5,305 nucleotides of DNA from Chitinophagaceae bacterium. GTDB lineage: Bacteria > Bacteroidota > Bacteroidia > Chitinophagales > Chitinophagaceae. The position numbers and the translations under genes are program-made. The stretch is from contig DMPB01000055.1 of the NCBI GenBank assembly GCA_003456175.1, forward strand, positions 5,856 to 11,160, written 5' to 3'. The notes under the pieces are model-generated. The model did no database searches. It saw only the letters and a program-made list of their open reading frames with translations, and was not told where the DNA came from. This document shows positions 1 to 5,305 of the stretch, one piece after another (positions within the stretch are counted from its first letter, which is position 1; every line of letters starts with the position of its first letter).

Positions 1-1916
1 CTGAGATAGTCGTTCAAATTGTTTTGAAAAGTAAGTCCATTACTCAGCAGAGCCTTACTGATAATACTGTTACTAGCATCTATCATTGCTGGTGTGGTTG
101 GAATATTAGCCAGCATGCCTTCGAATGTAATGCCGCCACCAATATCGCTAGCACTAGTTTTACCATCTTGCGACGGAAGTGCTACATCACTTAACGCATT
201 AGGATCCATACTATTGGCAGCAAGTACTTTATCAATTTCGGTTTGCCTGCGCCAGTTGTCTACATTAGGTCGCTTACCCCACTGTAACTTGAAAGCATTG
301 AAACCTTGACTCTTCAAGCTTTCGTTATTAAAGTACCACTCTCCTTTTGCTACACCACCTCCTGTGGTGAATAAATCTGCTGGCGCCTTGGTATTTGCTG
401 TAACCGCAGGGTTAAAACTAGCGTTGCCGCCAGCATCATCGTCTTCTTTTTCTTTCATGCCTTGCTGCTTTCGCAATTGGCGGTATAGCTTACGTACAAT
501 TGCTTCTCTATCTTTTTCTCCTTTTACCGCAAGGGCTTGCAAACTATCCTGTAAATCAATAGCGGCGATATTAGTGGCAATGATTTTAACGGCTGGCTGC
601 CTTTGTAGCACACGGTTCATTTGAACAGAATCTCTTAAGCTTTGCACAACAATACTGTCGTACCATTTTGATGCAGGCACATATTGTTTTTTATCGAAAA
701 ACAAATCGGCTAGCAGTAAGCAACTGGCATTTTTTTGTTCGGGATTGGTACTTACACGAATGCTTTTTTCTAAGGCAGCGGTGGCTGCATCAAAGCGATT
801 CAGTTCTAGTTCTAACTGAGCCACTGCATAGTATACAATATCGCCGTATGGCTGATATTTTTCCTTTTTACCTAGCCTGTATAGCTTCTCAATGCGTTCT
901 TTCAAAGCCTTCTGATCGTTACTACCCATGGTTACGCTGTTTAAATTAGCGTATACCTCCATTACAGGATCAATCGTATGCTTCGCAGCTTCGCCATAAA
1001 AGTGAGCAGCATCGGTGTAGTTACCGGTTCGCTGATACATTTGGGCAATTAAGAACTCCCAGCGGCTCCGCTCTTCTTTATTAGCAGCATTAACTAGTGC
1101 CTTACTCAATTGCATAGCGGCACTATCGTATACTTTGTTCTGATAAAAATAGTAGGCTTGTAATTCTGCCAAGTCAGATTTTAGATGTTTTGGGAAGTTA
1201 GGATCTTTAGCGAGTAGTTGTAACAAACTGCCTGCATCGGCCGATGCACCTGCTGCCATTTGTGTTTTTACCATCCAAAGCAACGCTTCATTTCTACTCG
1301 ATGGCTGACTTGTTAATCGCTTCCAGAAGGTTCGTTTCTCTTTCGTAACAATTGTAAATACTCCGTTCGTATTACTTGCATTGCTTCCAATGGGTACATC
1401 ATAACCACCATCTTTAGGCGCAAATGCATAGTTCATGTACGAAAACACCCATGCTGCACTATCAAAATTCTTACGATAATAATAAGCCTTCCCCATTAGC
1501 AGGTAAAGGTTATCTATCCAATCGTTATTAAGATTGTGCAACAATATACCCGCTGTACACTTGTAAATGACACTATCAATTTCGCCTGCACTTTGGGCAG
1601 TGCCATCTAGCGTATAGTTATAAAATGGTAGTAACGTGGTGAAATCATCACGGTATGTTTGTTTGGCTCTCAGTACAATTTCATTAAGCCTGTTATTGGC
1701 GTTGAAGTAGTAATTATAATGCGTTACTGTATTATTGATGAAACGCTTCGGAGCTGAAAATTTCTTCTCATTACTTTTTTCGGCTGCAAGCTTTCTGTTT
1801 TTATATTTTTCTGGTTTTTTCAACTCTACTTCGGTACCAGGCTGTGCTGCTAATTGCAACGCTACCGCTACCACTAATAAACAAAGTATAACCAGCCTTC
1901 TCAGCATTCTATTCAT
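1..1916 (-). CDS. porW: PorW/SprE-type T9SS and gliding protein, TPR-rich, C-terminus cut by window edge
   Basis: The frame is open for 638 codons from the ATG at 1916-1914 to the window edge. PorW/SprE proteins are envelope components needed for type IX secretion and, in gliders, motility. Residues 6-24 form a hydrophobic signal peptide with likely cleavage near LAAQ. Residues 55-166 carry the family's N-terminal block (HYNYYFNANNRLNEI at 66-80, then a WIDNLYLLMGKAYYY helix pair from 133). TPR-like helix pairs lie near 133-166, 247-280, 284-315, 356-390 and 395-427. An acidic, glycine-containing linker (about 488-500) precedes the hallmark motif at 525-557, with GEWYFNN, then WGKRP and DNWRR. 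P. gingivalis PorW is described as a lipoprotein, but no lipobox cysteine is seen here. M4 is an alternative start. sucC lies upstream behind a terminator, so this gene is probably transcribed separately. The family call is made from motif memory, and porW and sprE are names for the same family. Confidence 0.85.
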   Translation of the reverse strand, partial: MNRMLRRLVILCLLVVAVALQLAAQPGTEVELKKPEKYKNRKLAAEKSNEKKFSAPKRFINNTVTHYNYYFNANNRLNEIVLRAKQTYRDDFTTLLPFYNYTLDGTAQSAGEIDSVIYKCTAGILLHNLNNDWIDNLYLLMGKAYYYRKNFDSAAWVFSYMNYAFAPKDGGYDVPIGSNASNTNGVFTIVTKEKRTFWKRLTSQPSSRNEALLWMVKTQMAAGASADAGSLLQLLAKDPNFPKHLKSDLAELQAYYFYQNKVYDSAAMQLSKALVNAANKEERSRWEFLIAQMYQRTGNYTDAAHFYGEAAKHTIDPVMEVYANLNSVTMGSNDQKALKERIEKLYRLGKKEKYQPYGDIVYYAVAQLELELNRFDAATAALEKSIRVSTNPEQKNASCLLLADLFFDKKQYVPASKWYDSIVVQSLRDSVQMNRVLQRQPAVKIIATNIAAIDLQDSLQALAVKGEKDREAIVRKLYRQLRKQQGMKEKEDDDAGGNASFNPAVTANTKAPADLFTTGGGVAKGEWYFNNESLKSQGFNAFKLQWGKRPNVDNWRRQTEIDKVLAANSMDPNALSDVALPSQDGKTSASDIGGGITFEGMLANIPTTPAMIDASNSIISKALLSNGLTFQNNLNDYL

Positions 1917-2023
1917 GTGTTGTTACAAGGCACAAAGCCATCTTACTAACTTCTTACGAAATAATAACGTGCTTCAAAGTAAAAGATTTTAATGATAGTT
2001 AGGTTTTTCATTACACGAATAAC

Positions 2024-2107
2024 ATTTACCCGTAAGGACAATACCCTAAAATCATAAAAAAAGCGGCGCCTAAAGCACCGCTTTATACATTGTACCTTAC
2101 GGTAAAT
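2024..2107. repeat. Imperfect inverted repeat enclosing the sucC terminator
   Basis: The left arm is 2024-2042 and the right arm is 2089-2107. Each arm is 19 nt, giving 18 complementary pairs with one single-nucleotide bulge per arm (an extra C near 2030 and an extra A at 2094). The right arm contains CCTTACGGTAAAT (2095-2107), which recurs elsewhere in the window. The left arm is the same word with one inserted C. Outside the arms, ATAAC (2019-2023) and GTTAT (2111-2115, overlapping the sucC stop) extend the symmetry after a 3-nt offset. The terminator hairpin at 2060-2084 is nested inside. It could be an extended 3' UTR structure, a small palindromic repeat element, or a paired uptake-type motif. 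The symmetry is seen directly; the role is unknown. Confidence 0.75.
2056..2084 (-). terminator. Rho-independent terminator of sucC
   Basis: On the minus strand the RNA reads AAAGCGGUGC, loop UUUAG, GCGCCGCUUU, followed directly by a U run. The stem (2060-2084) is 10 bp with one G-U wobble. Its last Us continue into a 7-nt U tract (2062-2056). The hairpin begins 27 nt after the sucC stop codon. On the plus strand no U tract follows the stem, so it acts only for minus-strand transcription. It separates sucC from the downstream porW homologue. Confidence 0.9.
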
Positions 2108-2111
2108 ATAG

Positions 2112-3323
2112 TTATGCCACAGCCTGCTTCACTAACTCAGCAGCTTCGCTTAATTGAATGGCACTTTGTACTTTAAGACCACTTTCATCGATAAGTTTCT
2201 TAGCTTCTTCGGCGTTGGTACCTTGTAAGCGAACAATGATAGGAATATTGATATTACCCAATTTGTTATAGGCTTCAATTACACCAGCCGCAACACGGTC
2301 GCAACGCACAATTCCACCAAAAATGTTAATCAAAATAGCTTTAACATTTGGGTCTTTCATGATAATACGGAAGCCAGCTTCAACAGTTTGGGCATTAGCA
2401 GTACCACCAACGTCTAAGAAGTTCGCAGGTTCGCCACCGCTTAGTTTAATCATATCCATTGTTGCCATGGCTAAGCCGGCACCATTTACCATACAACCTA
2501 CGTTACCGTCGAGCTTTACAAAGTTTAAGTTGTACTGACCAGCTTCTACTTCTGTAGGATCTTCTTCCGTTACATCGCGTAGATCGGCCAAATCTGGGTG
2601 ACGCATTAAGGCATTGTCATCCAAATTCATCTTACAGTCTACTGCGATAATTTTTTCATCGCTTGTTTTAAACAATGGATTGATTTCAAGCATTGCAGCA
2701 TCTAAACCTACGTAAGCATTGTAGAGGTTTGTAACAAACTTTACGCAGTTTTTAAAAGCTTCGCCACTGAGGCCAAGATTAAAAGCAATTTTGCGGGCCT
2801 GAAAACCTTGTAATGGTCCACCAGGGTGCACCCATTCTTTAAAGATTTTCTCAGGGGTATTATGTGCCACTTCCTCAATGTCCATACCGCCTTCGGTACT
2901 GTACATAATTACGTTTTGGCCTTTGCTACGATCTAGCAAGATACTGAGGTAAAACTCCTTAACAGGGTTGGGACCAGGGTAGTAAACATCTTGCGCTACT
3001 AATACCTTGTTCACTTTTTTACCAGCCGGACCCGTTTGAATGGTTACTAACGTGCCGCCTAAGATATTTTTAGCAATATTGCTAACATCTTCTAAACTTT
3101 TGCCAACGGCAACACCACGTTGCTCGCTACCTTCAATTTTTCCTTTACCACGGCCACCGGCATGAATTTGTGCCTTAACAACCGCAAAGTTGTTGTTCGT
3201 TTGATTTTTAATTTGACGATAAGCTTCCTCAGCTGCCATTACATTATCAACTGCAATCCCCTCTTGTACGGGTACGTTGTACTTTTTCAGCAACTCCTTG
3301 GCTTGGTATTCGTGAAGGTTCAT
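2112..3323 (-). CDS. sucC: Succinyl-CoA synthetase (ADP-forming) beta subunit
   Basis: This complete 403-residue protein is close to the usual SucC length (about 390-400). With SucD it interconverts succinyl-CoA and succinate with substrate-level ATP (or GTP) formation in the cytoplasmic TCA cycle. The N-terminus MNLHEYQAKELL is the family signature. The ATP-grasp domain (about 1-240) shows K50 and GGRGK at 56-60 for nucleotide binding, STEGG at 142-146, and the metal ligands N215 (in LEINPL) and D229. The C-terminal ligase domain (about 265-400) has CMVNGAGLAMATMD from 277, GGEPANFLDVGG at 297-308 and GGIVRCD at 336-342. The start gives the exact family N-terminus, and no Shine-Dalgarno precedes it, as expected in Bacteroidota. 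No sucD lies within view: downstream is a terminator, and upstream is the divergent ddl. It therefore appears monocistronic, with its partner encoded elsewhere. Confidence 0.97.
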   Translation of the reverse strand: MNLHEYQAKELLKKYNVPVQEGIAVDNVMAAEEAYRQIKNQTNNNFAVVKAQIHAGGRGKGKIEGSEQRGVAVGKSLEDVSNIAKNILGGTLVTIQTGPAGKKVNKVLVAQDVYYPGPNPVKEFYLSILLDRSKGQNVIMYSTEGGMDIEEVAHNTPEKIFKEWVHPGGPLQGFQARKIAFNLGLSGEAFKNCVKFVTNLYNAYVGLDAAMLEINPLFKTSDEKIIAVDCKMNLDDNALMRHPDLADLRDVTEEDPTEVEAGQYNLNFVKLDGNVGCMVNGAGLAMATMDMIKLSGGEPANFLDVGGTANAQTVEAGFRIIMKDPNVKAILINIFGGIVRCDRVAAGVIEAYNKLGNINIPIIVRLQGTNAEEAKKLIDESGLKVQSAIQLSEAAELVKQAVA

Positions 3324-3487
3324 ACGAGCAATATTTTAGTGCCGCGAAGATAAGGGCTAAATCAATGCAGGATAATGAAAAAGGCACTACAAAAAGAAAA
3401 TATCGACCTATAAATATTTATAACCATTACCACAAATTAGCCTAGCCGTAACAACCGCTTTGTAACAGTTTTTCTTTTCTTTGTTGT
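3324..3487. promoter_or_regulatory. Divergent intergenic region of sucC and ddl
   Basis: These 164 bp lie between the divergently read starts of sucC (minus) and ddl (plus), so they should hold both promoters. Against the Bacteroidota -7 consensus TAnnTTTG, I see only partial matches: TATCTTCG on the minus strand (3352-3345) and TTTCTTTG on the plus strand (3476-3483). Neither has a TTTG -33 box at the usual spacing. The plus-strand match would leave almost no leader before the ddl ATG. I therefore assign no exact promoter. The centre contains a perfect palindrome, listed separately. Confidence 0.5.
3409..3422. promoter_or_regulatory. Perfect 14-bp AT palindrome between sucC and ddl
   Basis: TATAAATATTTATA is fully self-complementary and lies about 90 bp before the sucC start and 70 bp before the ddl start. 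It could be an operator, an AT-rich promoter or UP-type element, or chance in an AT-rich spacer. Only the symmetry is seen directly. Confidence 0.35.
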
Positions 3488-4480
3488 ATGAGTAAAAAGA
3501 AAGTGGCACTTGTTACTGGCGGCTACAGTGGCGAGGCGCAGATCAGTTACAAAAGCGTTATTACGGTAAATAACAACCTGAACCGCAACTTATACGATGT
3601 ATTTATAATTGATATTAACCCCGAAGGTTGGTTTTACAGCCCCGATAATAATGCACCTCGTATAGCAATAGATAAGAACGACTTTTCCCTTACGGTAAAT
3701 GAGGAACGCATTGTATTTGACGTTGTTTTATTGTGTATGCATGGCACACCGGGTGAGGATGGGAAGTTACAAGGCTATTTTGATATGCTTGGCCTACCTT
3801 ATACCAGTTGCGATGCTGCCACAAGTGCACTTACTTTTAACAAAAGATATACCGTTGCTGTAGCCAGTTTCGGAGGCGTACATGTTGCCAAAAGCATGCA
3901 CCTATTTAGCCATACACCTATTACTACCGATGCAATTTTAGCACAGTTACAGCTACCTGTATTTGTAAAGCCCAATAATGGTGGAAGTAGCATTGGCATG
4001 AGTAAGGTTACCAATGCTGATGCTTTAGCCCCTGCCTTGGAAAAAGCATTTAAAGAAGATACGCAGGTGTTGGTAGAAGAATTTATATCGGGCCGAGAAT
4101 TCACCATTGGCGTTTTTAAAACCAAGGGTGTTATTCAAACACTTCCAATAACAGAAGTAATTAGCGGTAACGAATGGTTTGACTTTGAAGCGAAATACCT
4201 AGGTAAGAGTCAAGAAATTACGCCAGCAGTAATTTCTGAAGATGTAGCTGCCGATATTAGTAATGCTGCTAAAAGAGTGTATGAAGTATTGAATTGCAGA
4301 GGTGTGGTAAGAATTGACTTTATTTACAACGAAGCAAAATCGGCACCATTTATGCTAGAAGTTAATACGGTGCCTGGCCAAAGCGAAGCAAGTATCATTC
4401 CACAGCAGGTGAAAGCAATGGGGTGGACACTGGAACAATTCTACAGTGCATTGGTAGAAGAGGCATTGGCTAGTGCTTAA
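3488..4480 (+). CDS. ddl: D-alanine--D-alanine ligase
   Basis: This complete 330-residue cytoplasmic ATP-grasp enzyme joins two D-alanines using ATP, making the dipeptide that MurF adds to the peptidoglycan precursor. Motifs in order are: GGYSGE at 11-16 (E16 corresponds to E. coli DdlB E15), MHGTPGEDGKLQGYF from 84, SALTFNK at 113-119, KPNNGGSSIG at 161-170 (ATP lysine and the catalytic serine loop), VEEFISGREFT from 196, the omega loop FDFEAKY at 231-237 (K236 and Y237 match DdlB K215 and Y216), R275 and D277, and EVNTVPG at 291-297 with metal ligands E291 and N293. A tyrosine in the omega loop fits D-Ala rather than D-lactate specificity, so nothing suggests a vancomycin-resistance ligase. 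The AQIS and TFNK forms of the motifs are typical of Bacteroidota. It lies 42 bp upstream of the PASTA gene on the same strand, probably as one operon. Confidence 0.96.
   Translation: MSKKKVALVTGGYSGEAQISYKSVITVNNNLNRNLYDVFIIDINPEGWFYSPDNNAPRIAIDKNDFSLTVNEERIVFDVVLLCMHGTPGEDGKLQGYFDMLGLPYTSCDAATSALTFNKRYTVAVASFGGVHVAKSMHLFSHTPITTDAILAQLQLPVFVKPNNGGSSIGMSKVTNADALAPALEKAFKEDTQVLVEEFISGREFTIGVFKTKGVIQTLPITEVISGNEWFDFEAKYLGKSQEITPAVISEDVAADISNAAKRVYEVLNCRGVVRIDFIYNEAKSAPFMLEVNTVPGQSEASIIPQQVKAMGWTLEQFYSALVEEALASA
3561..3571 (+). repeat. Copy of recurrent word TTACGGTAAAT inside ddl
   Basis: This is an exact 11-nt match to the word repeated in the window. It falls in codons att-acg-gta-aat (I-T-V-N, residues 25-28 of Ddl), with the first T at the second codon position. 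Its function is unknown. Confidence 0.6.
3688..3700 (+). repeat. Copy of 13-mer CCTTACGGTAAAT inside ddl
   Basis: This is an exact match to the 13-mer at 2095-2107 and, on the opposite strand, at 4483-4495. It is read as codons ctt-acg-gta-aat (L-T-V-N, residues 68-71), in the same codon phase as the copy at 3561. Confidence 0.65.
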
Positions 4481-4482
4481 AC

Positions 4483-4496
4483 ATTTACCGTAAGGT
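4483..4496 (-). repeat. Copy of the 13/14-mer just after the ddl stop
   Basis: The plus strand reads ATTTACCGTAAGGT starting 2 nt after the ddl TAA. The identical 14 nt follow the sucC stop by 4 nt on the minus strand (2107-2094). A short AT-rich inverted repeat (GGTTTT-A-AAAACC, 4494-4506) overlaps its end. The copy sits in the ddl-PASTA spacer, so it would be carried in an operon mRNA. No terminator-like U tract follows. Confidence 0.7.
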
Positions 4497-4522
4497 TTTA
4501 AAAACCACTAAAAAAACACAGC

Positions 4523-5305
4523 GTGTTCAAAAGCTTTTTACAAAAACCACTTTGGGTGCACTTTTTAGTTGCACTTGGTATTGTTACTTTTTTATTTGTT
4601 GGCTTTTTTAGCAGCTTAGGCTGGCTTACTAAACACGATGCGAATGAACGTGTTCCATTGGTGTTAGGGAAAAAAGTAGATGATGCTACCGCTATTTTAG
4701 AGGCCAAAGGTTTTGATGTTGAAATTCAAGACAGCATATACGTTGATACAGCAGCCCCTTTAGCTGTAATGAAGCAAAGCCCAGAAGCTGATTTATTGGT
4801 AAAGCGTAATCGTACGGTTTATCTTACGATAAATCGTGCTGTTGCACCTTTAATTGAAATGCCCGATTTGAAAGGCTTTAGCTTCAGAAGTGCCGAAGTG
4901 TACTTACAAAGTATGGGATTAAAGCTCGGCGATACTACTTACAAGCCAGATATTGCTCGTAATAGTGTATTAGAGCAACTATTCAACGGTAAGCCTATTG
5001 CCCCTGGTACAAAAGTTAGTATGGGTAGTAGCATAAGCTTTGTGCTTGGCAGTGGCATTGGTAATACTACGAGTGGCGTACCGGACTTAGTTGGCTTAAC
5101 ATTGGCAGAAGCTAGAGAGTTACTTTCAAGTATGAATATTGGCATTAGTGCCATTATTCCGGAAGGTGAAATTACAGATCAGGAAAAAGCTTACATCATT
5201 AAACAAAGTCCTGAAGCATATACCGTATTGCCTGATGGTTCAAAGCAATACAACAGCATACGACCTGGGCAGTTAATAGACTTATGGATTGGTCTAAACC
5301 CACCC
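4523..5305 (+). CDS. PASTA-domain membrane protein, right end cut by window edge
   Basis: The frame is open for 261 codons from a GTG at 4523 to the window edge. An in-frame TAA at 4499 and no upstream ATG make GTG the best start, giving the family-like V/M-F-K opening. Residues 1-10 are short and basic, 11-34 form one membrane-spanning helix ending in SLGW, and the remainder is probably periplasmic. Three PASTA repeats follow: about 43-106 (VPLVLGKKVDDA to YLTINRA), 112-177 (MPDLKGFSFRSAE to FVLGSG) and 186-257 (VPDLVGLTLAEAREL to IDLWIG). PASTA repeats bind peptidoglycan or beta-lactam-like ligands in Ser/Thr kinases and PBPs. Here no kinase or transpeptidase domain is present, so the protein looks like a stand-alone sensor or wall-binding factor. 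It sits 42 bp after ddl, which supports a cell-wall role. Related Bacteroidota proteins are of similar size, so the stop is probably close beyond the edge. The exact function is unknown. Confidence 0.9.
   Translation, partial: MFKSFLQKPLWVHFLVALGIVTFLFVGFFSSLGWLTKHDANERVPLVLGKKVDDATAILEAKGFDVEIQDSIYVDTAAPLAVMKQSPEADLLVKRNRTVYLTINRAVAPLIEMPDLKGFSFRSAEVYLQSMGLKLGDTTYKPDIARNSVLEQLFNGKPIAPGTKVSMGSSISFVLGSGIGNTTSGVPDLVGLTLAEARELLSSMNIGISAIIPEGEITDQEKAYIIKQSPEAYTVLPDGSKQYNSIRPGQLIDLWIGLNPP
4824..4834 (+). repeat. Near-copy (10/11) of TTACGGTAAAT in the PASTA gene
   Basis: The sequence is TTACGATAAAT, one mismatch from the recurrent word. It is read as ctt-acg-ata-aat (L-T-I-N, residues 101-104), in the same codon phase as the two ddl copies. 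This may simply be coincident codon choice at a common PASTA strand motif. Confidence 0.35.

Noticed and set aside
94..949. Three plus-strand open frames (94-309, 364-624, 668-949)
   Set aside because: They lie opposite the continuous porW reading frame, show no recognisable domain, and have composition expected of an antisense shadow.
1975..1982. TTACTTTG on the minus strand as a porW -7 promoter box
   Set aside because: It matches TAnnTTTG only in part and has no TTTG at the -33 position, so I do not call it.
1735..1992. Plus-strand open frame with a hydrophobic stretch at the porW start
   Set aside because: It is antisense to the porW signal peptide and promoter region, and its hydrophobicity comes from complementing A-rich lysine codons.
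3120..3353. Plus-strand open frame over the sucC start
   Set aside because: It is antisense to the conserved SucC N-terminus and has no family resemblance.
3448..3467. Repeated GTAACA before ddl, also seen upstream of porW
   Set aside because: Six bases recurring in an AT-rich spacer is not distinguishable from chance.
3799..4125. Minus-strand 108-codon open frame within ddl
   Set aside because: It lies entirely opposite conserved Ddl catalytic motifs, so it is a shadow.
4494..4506. GGTTTT-A-AAAACC inverted repeat as a terminator between ddl and the PASTA gene
   Set aside because: The loop would be only one base unless pairs open, the stem is mostly A-U, and no U tract follows. The two genes look cotranscribed.
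4498..5154. Minus-strand open frames at 4498-4707 and 4939-5154
   Set aside because: Both are antisense to the PASTA coding frame with no independent support.

Overview
The window comes from a Bacteroidota chromosome, most likely a Chitinophagaceae-type organism. The evidence is a PorW/SprE component of the type IX secretion and gliding machinery (a Bacteroidota-only system), a ddl gene followed by a kinase-less PASTA-repeat membrane protein, the Bacteroidota style of Ddl active-site motifs, and the absence of Shine-Dalgarno sequences before every gene. The family-level placement is inferred from remembered protein similarity, not from a search.

Layout. Positions 1-1916 (minus) hold the first 638 codons of a porW/sprE homologue whose C-terminus lies beyond the left edge. 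A 195-bp gap follows, with the rho-independent terminator of sucC nested inside a longer imperfect inverted repeat. Positions 2112-3323 (minus) hold a complete sucC (succinyl-CoA synthetase beta subunit) with no sucD in view. A 164-bp divergent gap carries a perfect 14-bp AT palindrome. Positions 3488-4480 (plus) hold a complete ddl (D-Ala-D-Ala ligase). After 42 bp, a GTG-started PASTA protein gene runs from 4523 off the right edge. No stretch over 300 bp lacks a gene. I saw no RNA genes, insertion sequences or CRISPR.

How the genes work together. sucC belongs to the TCA cycle and appears to be its own transcription unit, closed by the terminator. ddl and the PASTA gene look like an operon linking D-Ala-D-Ala supply to a peptidoglycan-binding envelope protein. 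porW is transcriptionally separate and serves protein export and gliding.

The most unusual signal is not a gene. The word TTACGGTAAAT (or its complement ATTTACCGTAA) occurs four times exactly in 5.3 kb, three times extended to the 13-mer CCTTACGGTAAAT, with further near-copies. Two copies sit 2-4 nt after the stop codons of sucC and ddl in the same sense orientation. The sucC copy also pairs with a near-copy across the terminator. The copies inside coding regions share one codon phase. Paired, terminator-associated and phase-restricted copies resemble DNA uptake sequences of Neisseriaceae and Pasteurellaceae. I know of no such element described in Bacteroidota, so this stays a hypothesis that needs a genome-wide word count.
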